From contig NZ_LT578417.1 of assembly GCF_900088535.1 (NCBI RefSeq), positions 2,418,001 to 2,482,000 of the forward strand: a stretch of 64,000 nucleotides of DNA, written 5' to 3'. The notes below the pieces were generated by a model. The model did no database searches, had not been told where the DNA came from, and saw only the letters and a list, made by a program, of their open reading frames with translations. The translations under genes were made by a program, and so were the position numbers. This document shows, piece by piece, positions 1 through 8,256 of this stretch; positions within the stretch are counted from its first letter, which is position 1; every line of letters starts with the position of its first letter. Source of the DNA: Cyanobium sp. NIES-981 (GTDB lineage: Bacteria; Cyanobacteriota; Cyanobacteriia; PCC-6307; Cyanobiaceae).

Positions 1-1
1 G

Positions 2-424
2 GCCGCGTTGCACCGCCGCTTCATCGCCGCCATGGACGACGACCTGAACACGGCGGCGGCCCTGGCCGTGCTGTTCGAGCTGGCCAGACCCCTGCGGGGG
101 CTGGCCCACCGGCTGGAGCGGGGCGATGCCGCCGCTGCCCAGGAGCTCGAGAGCCCGCCCCTGGCCAGCCGCAGCCGGTTGCTGCAGGAGCTGGCCGCCG
201 TGCTGGGCCTGCGGCCTGAGCAGCCCGCCAGCGCCGTCCAGGCCCGGGGCACAGGCGATACCGCCGCCCTCGAGGCCCGGATCACCGCGCGGATCGAGGC
301 GCGCCGCTCCGCCAAGGCCGCCCGCGACTTCGCCACAGCCGACCGGATCCGCGCCGAACTGCAGGCCGAAGGCATCGAGCTGATCGACCGGCCCGGCGGC
401 GTCACCGACTGGCTGCGCCACTGA
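2..424 (+). CDS. cysS: Cysteinyl-tRNA synthetase, C-terminal part
   Basis: This is the last 140 codons of a gene entering from the left edge. It would charge tRNA-Cys with cysteine in the cytoplasm. Visible are the DALR-type helical region (MDDDLNTAAALAVLFEL near the beginning) and the typical CysRS tail in which an ARDFATADRIRAEL helix is followed by GIELID and a final TDWLR. The Rossmann core, the zinc site and the KMSKS loop lie outside the window. The gene converges on a small unknown gene 17 bases downstream. Identification rests on the tail alone but this tail is characteristic. Confidence 0.88.
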   Translation, partial: AALHRRFIAAMDDDLNTAAALAVLFELARPLRGLAHRLERGDAAAAQELESPPLASRSRLLQELAAVLGLRPEQPASAVQARGTGDTAALEARITARIEARRSAKAARDFATADRIRAELQAEGIELIDRPGGVTDWLRH

Positions 425-441
425 TCAGGCGGGGACGCAGA

Positions 442-678
442 TCAGGGTTTCGGCTGATCGGCCATCAGCCGCTCGATGCGGCGGATGCGCTGCAGGGTGG
501 TCTGCCACACGTCCAAGCGGAACGCCTGGCTGGCGTCGCCCGCCTGCAGGGCCTGGCGGCAGCCCTCCACCAGCGCCTCGATGTCCTCCCGCCGCTCGAA
601 GGCCTCCCAGAGCTGGCGCTCCAGCCTGGCGCGCTCGATGAAATTCCAGCGTTGCAGCCACACCGGCAGTGGCGCCAT
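442..678 (-). CDS. Small conserved-type hypothetical protein (78 aa)
   Basis: I do not recognise the family. The predicted protein is 78 residues, soluble, rich in Arg, Glu and Trp, and looks entirely helical (WNFIERARLERQLWEAF, then ALQAGDASQAFRLDVWQ, then TLQRIRRIERLM). No signal peptide, membrane segment or metal motif is visible. It reads out 31 bases downstream of the sodium transporter gene on the same strand and so may share its transcript. The amphipathic helices and lack of low-complexity sequence argue that it is a real gene rather than a shadow. An ATG start at 678 is used; overlapping frames in this stretch give low-complexity Ala/Gly/Pro/Arg translations. Confidence 0.6.
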   Translation of the reverse strand: MAPLPVWLQRWNFIERARLERQLWEAFERREDIEALVEGCRQALQAGDASQAFRLDVWQTTLQRIRRIERLMADQPKP

Positions 679-709
679 CCCCAGGCTCCGAACTGCAGCC
701 AGTTAAGCC

Positions 710-2065
710 TCAGCCGCTCCAGCTGCGCACCAGATCCAGCACCGACACCACCAGCCCCGCCGTGATCGCCGGCGGCGACAGCCAGCGCAGGGCCCAGAGC
801 AGCGGCAGCGCCAGGGCCGGAGGGCTGCCGCCCTGGTGCAGGTCGGCCAGGAAGCGCGAGGGCGCCCCCCAGCCCAGCAGCAGGGCCATCGCCAGCCCGC
901 CGCTGATCAGCACCACGCCGCCGAACACCGCATCCATCCGCTCCAGCACCGCCACATCGAGGGCCGCGGGCAGGCCCAGCAGGGCGATCAGCACCACCAG
1001 CAGCCACACCGTGCGCCGCCGGCTCCAGCCGAGCCGGTCGATCAGCGAACTGGTGGGCACCTCCAGCAGCGACACCGAGGAGGTGATCGCCGCGATGTAG
1101 GCCAGGCAGAAGAACAGCACCGCCACCACCCGCCCGCTCGCCCCCAGCGAGGCCAGACCGGTGGGCAGGGCGATGAACAGGGTGCCCACGGTGCTGCCGC
1201 TCACCACATCGCCCAGTCCGAAGCTGGCCACCACGGGGAAGGTGACGCAACCGGCCATTAGGCCCACGGCCGTGTCCATCCCCACCACGCAGGCGGCCTC
1301 CCGGGGAATCGGACTGCGGCGGTCGAGGTAGGCCGCATAGGCCAGGATCGCGCCGATGCCGGTGCCGATCGAGAAGAAGGCCTGGGTGAAGGCGTTGCGG
1401 ATCGTGGTGGGATCGGTGAGCTTGCCGGGATCCCAGCGCAGCAGGAAGGTGCGGTAGCCCTCCGCGGCCCCCGGCAGGGTGAGCGCCCACACCAGCAGCC
1501 CCAGCAGCAGCAGGAACAGCAGGGGCATACCCCAGCGGCTGAGCCGCTCGATGCCGGCGCGGATGCCTGCCGCCACCACCAGCCCGGTGATCGCCAGGCT
1601 GATCAGGTGGCCGAGCACGGCATCGCCGCCGCTGCTGATCGCCGTGAAGTAGGCCTCCGCCGCCGCCATGTCAGCGGGCAGTCCCGCGGTGAGGGCATGC
1701 AGGAGCGAGCGACCGGTCCAGCCCATCAGCACGGCGTAGTAGGCCAGGATCCCCATGGCCGCGGCCATGTAGAGCCAGCCCAGGGGGGCCCAGCGGCGAC
1801 CTCCCGCCGTGATCGGCGCCAGCAGGGGGGCGTGGCCGGTGCTGCGGCCCAGCACCATCTCGGCCACCAGCACCGGCAGACACACCAGCAGCACGATCAG
1901 CACGTAGAGCAGCACGAAGGCGCCGCCGCCGCCCTGGGAGGCCCGGTAGGCGAAACCCCAGAGGTTGCCCAGACCCACGGCGCTGCCCGCGGCCGCCAGC
2001 ACGAAGCCCAGCGACGAGCCCCAGTGCTCACGGGGGTGGCCAGGAGCGCTGCGGAAGCTGGACAT
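710..2065 (-). CDS. Sodium-dependent transporter, NSS/SNF family
   Basis: A 451-residue polytopic inner-membrane protein of the neurotransmitter:sodium symporter family, which couples uptake of amino acids or related solutes to sodium. The first helix carries the family signature region (SAVGLGNLWGFAY) with the unwound Gly-rich sodium/substrate site, followed by about ten further hydrophobic segments; the conserved FFSIGTGIGAILAYAAY helix is helix 6/7-like. The open frame continues upstream to 2722, but that extension is Pro/Arg-rich noise overlapping the next gene, so the ATG at 2065 (MSSFRSAPGH, followed at once by the EHWGSSLGF family start) is chosen. The substrate cannot be told from sequence. 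Length is on the short side for the family, as is common for bacterial members. Confidence 0.88.
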   Translation of the reverse strand: MSSFRSAPGHPREHWGSSLGFVLAAAGSAVGLGNLWGFAYRASQGGGGAFVLLYVLIVLLVCLPVLVAEMVLGRSTGHAPLLAPITAGGRRWAPLGWLYMAAAMGILAYYAVLMGWTGRSLLHALTAGLPADMAAAEAYFTAISSGGDAVLGHLISLAITGLVVAAGIRAGIERLSRWGMPLLFLLLLGLLVWALTLPGAAEGYRTFLLRWDPGKLTDPTTIRNAFTQAFFSIGTGIGAILAYAAYLDRRSPIPREAACVVGMDTAVGLMAGCVTFPVVASFGLGDVVSGSTVGTLFIALPTGLASLGASGRVVAVLFFCLAYIAAITSSVSLLEVPTSSLIDRLGWSRRRTVWLLVVLIALLGLPAALDVAVLERMDAVFGGVVLISGGLAMALLLGWGAPSRFLADLHQGGSPPALALPLLWALRWLSPPAITAGLVVSVLDLVRSWSG

Positions 2066-2085
2066 GGGCCGTGCGGGGGGACTGG

Positions 2086-2763
2086 TCAGGGATCGCCCCA
2101 GTGTCCGGCACACCGCAAGCGCAGCGGTGCGCCGCTGTGGGGGTGGTTGAGCCGCAGGCCCAGGGCATGGAGGCGCAGCCGCCCGGGGGCCGGCGCTCCG
2201 CTGGGATCGGCGCCGCCGTAGATGGGGTCGCCGAGGATCGGGTGGCCGATCGCGGCCAGGTGCACCCGCAGCTGGTGCGAGCGGCCGGTGCGGGGCAGCA
2301 GCAGCAGGCGCGTCCAGCCCGGACCCAGGGCCAGGCGGCGCCAGAGGGTGAGGCTGGGCTTGCCGGCGGGCACCACGCCGTAGCGGGGCGGACGGGTGCC
2401 GACCCGGGCCAGGGGGGCGGCGATGCGTCCCCGCAGGGCCGTCAGCCGGCCGTGCACCTCGGCCCCATAGGCCTTGCGCACCAGGCCCCGCTGGAACTGC
2501 AGGCTCAGGTGGCGATGGCTGGCGGCATCGAGGGCCAGCAGCAGCAGGCCCGAGGTGTCGCGATCGAGCCGGTGCACCAGCCGGGCCGTGGGCCAGCGCT
2601 GCTGCAGGCGGGTGAGGGCCGAGTCGGCCAGGGCAGGACCGAGGCCGGGCTGGCTGAGCAGGCCGGAGGGTTTGTGCACCGCGAGCAGCCAGGCATCGGC
2701 ATGCACCAGCTCCAGGCCCCACCAGCTTGCGGGCGGACCAACCGGCGTGGGCCCAGGCCTCAC
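2086..2763 (-). CDS. RluA-family pseudouridine synthase
   Basis: A 225-residue enzyme expected to isomerise a uridine in rRNA or tRNA to pseudouridine. The catalytic motif HRLDRDTSGLLLLA is present with the invariant Asp, preceded by the VHKPSGLLSQPG strand and followed by GRSHQLRVHLAAIGHPILGDPIYGG, all diagnostic of the RluA family. There is no N-terminal S4 domain, so it resembles the compact RluA/TruC-type members, and the exact target base cannot be assigned. It sits 20 bases upstream of the sodium transporter and 4 bases downstream of the DUF368 gene, all on the minus strand, suggesting a three- or four-gene transcript without an obvious functional theme. Confidence 0.88.
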   Translation of the reverse strand: MRPGPTPVGPPASWWGLELVHADAWLLAVHKPSGLLSQPGLGPALADSALTRLQQRWPTARLVHRLDRDTSGLLLLALDAASHRHLSLQFQRGLVRKAYGAEVHGRLTALRGRIAAPLARVGTRPPRYGVVPAGKPSLTLWRRLALGPGWTRLLLLPRTGRSHQLRVHLAAIGHPILGDPIYGGADPSGAPAPGRLRLHALGLRLNHPHSGAPLRLRCAGHWGDP

Positions 2764-2767
2764 GGAC

Positions 2768-3691
2768 TCAGCCGCCCATCTCCTCCACCCCCGCCCGGGC
2801 CTGCAGGGCTTCGAGCCCCGCCACCAGCGCCACGCCGATGCCCATCAGCAGCAGGGCGGCGGCCAGGGCCGAGGGGCTGGCCGGCGCGGCCAGGGCATCG
2901 CGCAGCACCACCAGCTTGCCCTTGGCGTTGATGGTGGTGTCCAGCACGGTGCGGAACGGCCAGATCTTCCAGAGCGATCCCACCATGAAGCCCACCAGCA
3001 GGGCCACCGTCTGGCCGTGCCAGCGGTGCAGCAGCCAGCGCAGCAGCCGCACGAACAGCAGCAGACCGCTGATGCAGCCCAGGGCGAACGGCACCAGGGT
3101 GGCCAGATCCAGGCCCTTCACCGCCTCCATCACGTGCTGGTACTGCCCCAGCACCAGCAGCAGGAACGAGCCGGAGATCCCGGGCAGGATCATCGCCATG
3201 ATCGCCACGGCGCCGCTCCAGAAGATGGTGAAGGCGTCATGGGGCATGGTCACCGGCACCCGGGTGACCAGCACCAGGGCGCCGATCACTCCGGCGGCCA
3301 TCGCCACCAGGCCGGAGGCTCCCCAGTGGGCATGGCGGGCGATCAGCACGATCGAGCCCAGGATCAACCCGAAGAAGAAGGCGAACAGCAGCACCGGATG
3401 GTGCTCATACAGCCAGGTGATCGGCCGCACCAGCAGCAGCACCGAGGCGCCGATCCCCACCAGCAGGGGCACGAGGAAGCCCAGCTGCACCCGCTCGGCC
3501 GCCTGGCGCCAGGCACCCCGGCGCAGCAGGGCGAGCAGCTCCAGATCGAATCCGGCGATCGCCTCCAGCAGCCGGCCGTAGATGCCCAGGATGAAGGCCA
3601 TGCTGCCCCCCGACACACCGGGCACCACATCGGCGGCCCCCATCGCCAGACCGCAGCCGATCACGTAGGGCAGAGACGGCGCGGGGGCCAT
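2768..3691 (-). CDS. DUF368 membrane protein, probable polyprenyl-phosphate translocase
   Basis: A 307-residue protein with about eight hydrophobic segments. It carries the DUF368 signature near the N terminus, [21 protein letters not shown], and the repeated second-half signature [16 protein letters not shown], consistent with an internally duplicated fold. Members of DUF368 (PopT) have been reported to return undecaprenyl phosphate across the cytoplasmic membrane for reuse in envelope polymer synthesis; assigning that role here is inference by family. The start at 3691 ([12 protein letters not shown]) is preferred over an in-frame ATG eleven codons upstream because the latter has no family similarity. 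It is divergent from dxr, which makes precursors of the polyprenyl carrier. Confidence 0.85.
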   Translation of the reverse strand: MAPAPSLPYVIGCGLAMGAADVVPGVSGGSMAFILGIYGRLLEAIAGFDLELLALLRRGAWRQAAERVQLGFLVPLLVGIGASVLLLVRPITWLYEHHPVLLFAFFFGLILGSIVLIARHAHWGASGLVAMAAGVIGALVLVTRVPVTMPHDAFTIFWSGAVAIMAMILPGISGSFLLLVLGQYQHVMEAVKGLDLATLVPFALGCISGLLLFVRLLRWLLHRWHGQTVALLVGFMVGSLWKIWPFRTVLDTTINAKGKLVVLRDALAAPASPSALAAALLLMGIGVALVAGLEALQARAGVEEMGG

Positions 3692-3741
3692 GGGCGAACC
3701 GGTGGGACACTTGGAGCGCCGCAACCTTAGGGAGCCCTGCC

Positions 3742-4992
3742 GTGAAAGCCATCAGCGTGCTCGGTTCCACCGGCTCGATCGGCACCCAGACCCTCGAGCT
3801 GGCCTGCGAATTCCCCGACCGCTTCCGGGTGGTGGCGCTCACGGCCGGCAACAATCTCGATCTGCTGCTGGAGCAGATCCTGCGCCACGCCCCCGAGGCG
3901 GTGGCCCTGGCCGACGGCGACATGGTGCCGCAGCTGCGGGAGCGCCTGGAGGCCCTGGATCCGGCCCGCCAACCCGCCCGGCTGCCCGAACTGCTGGGCG
4001 GGCCGGAGGGCCTCTGCGCCGCGGCCGCCTGGCCCAGTGCCGATCTGGTGGTGACGGGCATCGTGGGCTGCGCCGGCCTGCTGCCCACCCTGGCCGCGAT
4101 CCGCGCCGGCAAGGATCTGGCCCTGGCCAACAAGGAGACCCTCATCGCCGCCGGCCCGGTGGTGCTGCCGGAGCTGGCGAAATCCGGCTCCCGGCTGCTG
4201 CCGGCCGATTCCGAGCACTCCGCCATCTTCCAGTGCCTGCAGGGCACCCCCTGGGCCGACACCGCCCGCCTCTCCACCGGCGTGCCCACCCCGGGCCTGC
4301 GCCGCATCCAGCTCACCGCCTCCGGCGGCGCCTTCCGCGACTGGGAGCCGGCCGATCTGGCCAAGGCCACCGTGGCCGATGCCACCAGCCACCCCAACTG
4401 GAGCATGGGCCGCAAGATCACGGTGGATTCGGCCTCGCTGATGAACAAGGGCCTCGAGGTGATCGAGGCCCACTACCTCTTCGGCCTGGAGTACGACGCC
4501 ATCGAGATCGTGATCCACCCCCAGAGCATCATCCATTCGATGGTGGAGCTGGCCGACACCTCGGTGCTGGCCCAGCTGGGCTGGCCCGACATGAAGCTGC
4601 CCATCCTCTACTGCCTGAGCTGGCCCGGCCGGCTGCCCACCCCCTGGCGCCGCCTCGATCTCACCGAAGTGGGTTCGCTCACCTTCCGCAAGCCCGACCC
4701 GGCCAAGTACCCCTGCATGGAGCTGGCCTACGCCGCCGGCCGCGCCGGCGGCACGATGCCGGCCGCGCTGAACGCCGCCAATGAGCAGGCCGTGGCCCTG
4801 TTCCTGGAGGAACGGATCCACTTTCTCGACATCCCGCACCTGATCGAGCAGGTGTGCGACCGCCACCGCGCCGATCGGATGGACAGCCCTTCCCTGGAGG
4901 ATGTGCTGGATGTGGACGGCTGGGCACGCCGGGCGACGCGGGAGGCCGCCGCCGCCCTGCAGGCCCGCCTGCCCGCCACCCTGCCGGCCTGA
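3742..4992 (+). CDS. dxr: 1-deoxy-D-xylulose 5-phosphate reductoisomerase
   Basis: Catalyses the NADPH-dependent rearrangement and reduction of DXP to 2-C-methyl-D-erythritol 4-phosphate, the first committed step of the MEP isoprenoid pathway that feeds carotenoids, phytol and quinones. The 416-residue product has the N-terminal NADPH motif [12 protein letters not shown], the [11 protein letters not shown] segment, the metal-binding [11 protein letters not shown] loop, the [10 protein letters not shown] stretch and the catalytic flap [24 protein letters not shown], all in order. The start is a GTG ([10 protein letters not shown]) that places the nucleotide motif at the normal distance from the N terminus. 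ispF of the same pathway lies at 44.9 kb. Confidence 0.97.
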   Translation: MKAISVLGSTGSIGTQTLELACEFPDRFRVVALTAGNNLDLLLEQILRHAPEAVALADGDMVPQLRERLEALDPARQPARLPELLGGPEGLCAAAAWPSADLVVTGIVGCAGLLPTLAAIRAGKDLALANKETLIAAGPVVLPELAKSGSRLLPADSEHSAIFQCLQGTPWADTARLSTGVPTPGLRRIQLTASGGAFRDWEPADLAKATVADATSHPNWSMGRKITVDSASLMNKGLEVIEAHYLFGLEYDAIEIVIHPQSIIHSMVELADTSVLAQLGWPDMKLPILYCLSWPGRLPTPWRRLDLTEVGSLTFRKPDPAKYPCMELAYAAGRAGGTMPAALNAANEQAVALFLEERIHFLDIPHLIEQVCDRHRADRMDSPSLEDVLDVDGWARRATREAAAALQARLPATLPA

Positions 4993-4995
4993 GCC

Positions 4996-5370
4996 ATGGC
5001 CGTGAACCCGGCACCGGTGGCCCACCACCTGCTGCTCTGCGCCACCCCCACCAAGCCGCTCTGCTGCCCCGATCCCGCCGTGGGGGACGCCAGCTGGGAC
5101 ACCCTCAAACGCCTGGTGCGCGAGCTCGGCCTCGAGGATCCAGGCCGCGCGGGGGGCATCGTGCTGCGCACCAAGGCCGACTGCCTGCGCATCTGCGCCG
5201 AGGGGCCGGTGCTGCTGGTGTGGCCGGAGGGGATCGTCTACGGCGGCGTCACCCCTGAGCGGATCGAGCGGATCGTGCGCCAGCACGTGGTGGGCGGGGA
5301 GCCGGTGGAGGCGTGGATCGTGCGCCGCCAGCCCTTTCAGTCGCGGACTGATACCCCCACGACAGCCTGA
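4996..5370 (+). CDS. Thioredoxin-like [2Fe-2S] ferredoxin domain protein
   Basis: A 124-residue cytoplasmic protein with the pattern of the thioredoxin-fold (2Fe-2S) ferredoxins: a first Cys region (LLLCATPTKPLCCP) after a short strand, a central helix, then KADCLRICAEGPVLLVWPEGIVYGGVTPERIERIV with the second Cys pair and the typical Tyr-Gly-Val/Thr-Pro-Glu sequence. It starts 3 bases after dxr and is probably co-transcribed; IspG and IspH of the same pathway are iron-sulfur enzymes needing electrons, so a supporting role is conceivable but is inference. The last 34 bases overlap the end of the convergent hydrolase gene. Confidence 0.8.
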   Translation: MAVNPAPVAHHLLLCATPTKPLCCPDPAVGDASWDTLKRLVRELGLEDPGRAGGIVLRTKADCLRICAEGPVLLVWPEGIVYGGVTPERIERIVRQHVVGGEPVEAWIVRRQPFQSRTDTPTTA

Positions 5371-6422
5371 AGCCAAGTGGCGGTAAGACGATCGGCCCAG
5401 GAGCCCCCGCTCCCGTCGCTGCGGCCATGGAACCCGTTGTGGCCGCCCTGCCGGGTGAGCAGCACCTCGAGCGATCCCGGTGCAGGGGAGCGGCCAGCCG
5501 AGGCGACGGCGGCGGCCAGCTCCGCGGCGGGGGCTGCGGGCACCCAGGGATCATCCAGGGCATGCACCAGCAGGGTGGGCGGCAGCCCTTTCCCCTCCTG
5601 GAGCCTGCGGCCGAGGGCCGGCAGCGGTGAGGCCTGCCGGTAGTAGGCCTCCACATCGGCGTAGCCCCAGCGGGGTGCCGTGATGGCGGCGTCGAAGCCG
5701 CGGATGCTGCCGGGCGCGTTGTCGCCCTGGAGGGCGCGTCGCTCGCGGGGATCCACGCCGAAGGGGTCGTCCAGGGTCTGGGCGATCAGCCGTTGCAGCA
5801 GCCAGCGCTGGTAGAGACGGTTGCGGGGCCGCTCGATCTGGGCCGAACTGGCGGCCAGATCCAGGGGGCTGCTCACACACACCAGGCCCGCCAGCAGGGC
5901 CGGCTCCGCCAGGGCGGCATTGAGCAGCACCGTGCCCCCGAGCGAGAGGCCCACGGCCAGCAGCGGCGCCGGCGCCGCCAGGGCAGCGGCCTGCCGCAGC
6001 ACCGGCAGGAGGTCGCGGTTGCAGCGGGCGGCATAGGTGCCCCGGGCCAGGGGGCGGCCGGGTCCGGCGCCGCGCAGGTTCAGGCGCAGCACGGCGAAGC
6101 CGGCCGCCTGCAGCTGCTGCCCCAGCCGGCGCACCCCGCCACGGCGGCTGCTTCCCCCCAGACCGTGCAGCACCACCACCCAGCCCCGGGGCGGCGCTTC
6201 CGGGCTGGCCCCACCGAGCTCCGGAGGATCCAGACAGGCCATCAGATGCTCGCCCCCCTCGAGGTCGAACAGGTGAGGGGTGCCGCGATCGGGCCCCAGC
6301 GCCAGCGGGCGCAGACTGTCGCGCAGGGTCTGCAGGTCGGCGCCCAGCCAGGGGAACCGGGGCTGGAAGGGCTCCGGATCAAGGGCAGCCAGCAGCGGGC
6401 CCGCCCTGAACGTGGGGGACAC
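5337..6422 (-). CDS. Alpha/beta hydrolase, YheT (COG0429) family
   Basis: A 361-residue soluble alpha/beta hydrolase. The catalytic triad candidates are the Ser of GLSLGG, the Asp of HALDDPWVP and the His of QGGHNGF; an oxyanion region VVLHGLGGSS precedes the nucleophile. The PFPWLGADLQTLRD-like N-terminal segment (here RFPWLGADLQTL) is characteristic of YheT-type esterases rather than of haloalkane dehalogenase relatives. Substrate unknown; plant relatives act on membrane or lipid esters. It converges with the [2Fe-2S] gene (34-bp overlap) and starts 6 bases downstream of pntB on the same strand, so it may ride on the pnt transcript. Confidence 0.85.
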   Translation of the reverse strand: MSPTFRAGPLLAALDPEPFQPRFPWLGADLQTLRDSLRPLALGPDRGTPHLFDLEGGEHLMACLDPPELGGASPEAPPRGWVVVLHGLGGSSRRGGVRRLGQQLQAAGFAVLRLNLRGAGPGRPLARGTYAARCNRDLLPVLRQAAALAAPAPLLAVGLSLGGTVLLNAALAEPALLAGLVCVSSPLDLAASSAQIERPRNRLYQRWLLQRLIAQTLDDPFGVDPRERRALQGDNAPGSIRGFDAAITAPRWGYADVEAYYRQASPLPALGRRLQEGKGLPPTLLVHALDDPWVPAAPAAELAAAVASAGRSPAPGSLEVLLTRQGGHNGFHGRSDGSGGSWADRLTATWLQAVVGVSVRD

Positions 6423-6428
6423 CCCCGC

Positions 6429-7859
6429 TCAGGAGGCCACCTTCTGGCGGCCCACCCCCAGCTCCCGCAGCTCGGCGAGCAGCCCGTTGAGCACCGCCTT
6501 GGCATCGCCGAACACCATGGCGGTCTGGGGCAGCTCGAACAGGGCATTGGCGATGCCCGCGTAGCCGGCCCCGAGGCTACGCTTCACCACGAACACCTGA
6601 CGCGCCTGGTCCACCTCCAGCACCGGCATGCCGTAGAGGGGGCTGGCGGGATCGGTCTTGGCGTCGGGGTTCACCACGTCGTTGGCGCCGAGCACGATGG
6701 CCACATCCGTGCGGGGAAATTCGGGATTGATGGCATCCATTTCCTGCAGCTGCTCGTAGGGCACATCGGCCTCGGCCAGCAGCACGTTCATGTGGCCGGG
6801 CATGCGGCCCGCCACCGGGTGGATGGCGTAGCTCACCTCGGTGCCATTGGCTTCGAGGATCTTGGCGAGCTCGCGCAGGGCGTGCTGGGCCTGGGCCACG
6901 GCCAGGCCGTAGCCGGGCACGAACACCACCCGCTCGGCGTTCTCCAGGGCGAGGGCGCACTCCTCGGGACTGCAGCTGGTGATGCGGGTGTAGCCGGCTT
7001 CGCTGCCGCCACCCCCCACCTTGGCCGCCGCCCCGAGGGCGCCGCCGAACAGCACGCTCACCAGCGAGCGGTTCATGGCCGTGCACATCACCTGGGTGAG
7101 GATCAGGCCCGCCGCGCCCACCATGGCGCCGGCCACGATCAGCAGCTGGCTGCCCACCACGAAGCCGGCCGCCGCTGCCGCCACGCCGGAGTAGCTGTTC
7201 AGCAGGGAGATCACCACCGGCATGTCGGCGCCGCCGATCGGCAGGGTCACCCCCACCCCCAGCAGCAGGGCACTGGCCACCAGCACCGCCAGCACCGCAC
7301 CGCCACTGTGGCTGGGCAGCAGCACGGCCGAGCCCAGGGCCACGGCCGCCAGGGTGAGGTTCACGCCGTGGCGCAGGCTGCTCTGGGTCCAGGCGGGCGT
7401 GTCGAGCCAGCCCTGGAGCTTGGCCATGGCCACGATCGAGCCGCTGAAGGTGATGGAACCCACCACCACCGAGATGGCGATCGACACCTGGGCCACCAGA
7501 TCGGAGGCGTCGGACTGGAACAGGGCGACCCCCACCGCCACCAGCAGGGAGGCCAGGCCGCCGCAGCCATTGAACAGGGCCACCATCTCGGGCATGGCCG
7601 TCATCGGCACCCGCCGGGCCGTGATCAGGCCGGCCAGGCCGCCGGCGGCGGCCCCCAGGGCGATGCCGGCCCAGGCGATCGGGGCCGGGCGCAGCTGAAC
7701 CAGCAGGCCCGCCACCGCCAGGCCCATGGCCAGGGCGGCCAGACCGTTGGCGGAGCGGGCCGAGCGCACCTTGGAGAGGCCCTTGATGCCCAGGGCCAGG
7801 AGCAGCACCGCCCCCAGGTCGATGGCCACGGGAAATGCGGCAGCCAGTGTGTCCATCAT
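6429..7859 (-). CDS. pntB: NAD(P) transhydrogenase subunit beta
   Basis: The 476-residue beta subunit of the proton-translocating transhydrogenase, which moves hydride between NADH and NADP+ using the membrane proton gradient. The first half contains eight or more hydrophobic segments (domain II), and the second half is the NADP(H)-binding domain III with VFVPGYGLAVAQAQH, the conserved HPVAGRMPGHMNVLLAEA loop, VAIVLGANDVVNP and the final AMVFGDAK region. The start at 7859 (MMDTLAAAFPVAIDL) gives the usual short N terminus. It lies 109 bases downstream of pntAb; that gap is purine-rich on the plus strand and holds no recognisable gene. Confidence 0.96.
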   Translation of the reverse strand: MMDTLAAAFPVAIDLGAVLLLALGIKGLSKVRSARSANGLAALAMGLAVAGLLVQLRPAPIAWAGIALGAAAGGLAGLITARRVPMTAMPEMVALFNGCGGLASLLVAVGVALFQSDASDLVAQVSIAISVVVGSITFSGSIVAMAKLQGWLDTPAWTQSSLRHGVNLTLAAVALGSAVLLPSHSGGAVLAVLVASALLLGVGVTLPIGGADMPVVISLLNSYSGVAAAAAGFVVGSQLLIVAGAMVGAAGLILTQVMCTAMNRSLVSVLFGGALGAAAKVGGGGSEAGYTRITSCSPEECALALENAERVVFVPGYGLAVAQAQHALRELAKILEANGTEVSYAIHPVAGRMPGHMNVLLAEADVPYEQLQEMDAINPEFPRTDVAIVLGANDVVNPDAKTDPASPLYGMPVLEVDQARQVFVVKRSLGAGYAGIANALFELPQTAMVFGDAKAVLNGLLAELRELGVGRQKVAS

Positions 7860-7968
7860 GAGCGGTTGCGGGTAGAGGCGAAGAAAGAAAGAAGCCGGAA
7901 GGAGCGCCGGGATGGGAGGCGCGAGGGGAGGAGGGACGCGATGCGAGCCTCGGGGTGTGCCCGCCGGC

Positions 7969-8256
7969 TCAGCGCGGCTTGCGGGCGAACATGGCCAGCA
8001 TCCGGTCGGTCACCAGAAAACCGCCCACCACGTTGAACAGGGCGAATCCGAGCGACAGGGACCCCAGCAGCAGCAGCACCGGGCTCTCGCCCGCCTGGGC
8101 GATCAGGGTGAGGGAGGCCAGCACGGTGATGCCGCTGATGGCGTTGGCACCACTCATCAGTGGCGTGTGCAGGGTGGGGGGCACCTTGCCGATCAGTTCG
8201 AGACCCAGCAGGCTGCCGAGCAGCAGCACCCAGAGCGATTCGGAGAGGGAGCTCAT
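7969..8256 (-). CDS. pntAb: NAD(P) transhydrogenase subunit alpha part 2 (membrane part)
   Basis: A 95-residue membrane protein forming the alpha-derived portion of the transhydrogenase domain II. In cyanobacteria the alpha subunit is split in two, and this is the small half: three hydrophobic segments beginning SLWVLLLGSLLGLELIGKVP, then the conserved HTPLMSGANAISGITVLASL and LGFALFNVVGGFLVTDRMLAMF. The start at 8256 (MSSLSESLW) overlaps the pntA stop by 4 bases (ATGA), implying translational coupling; a longer frame to 8322 would add only Gly/Arg/Ala-rich sequence inside pntA. Confidence 0.95.
   Translation of the reverse strand: MSSLSESLWVLLLGSLLGLELIGKVPPTLHTPLMSGANAISGITVLASLTLIAQAGESPVLLLLGSLSLGFALFNVVGGFLVTDRMLAMFARKPR

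Noticed and set aside
669-1261. Plus-strand open frames opposite the sodium transporter
   Set aside because: Low-complexity Gln/His/Pro/Ala/Gly translations antisense to a clear membrane protein; high-GC shadows.
3727-5376. 549-codon minus-strand frame opposite dxr
   Set aside because: Antisense shadow of dxr with Gly/Gln/His-rich sequence and no recognisable motif.
5793-8036. Very long (747-codon) open frame on the plus strand
   Set aside because: His/Gln/Gly-rich antisense of the hydrolase and pntB; no domain, and the real genes on the minus strand explain the region.
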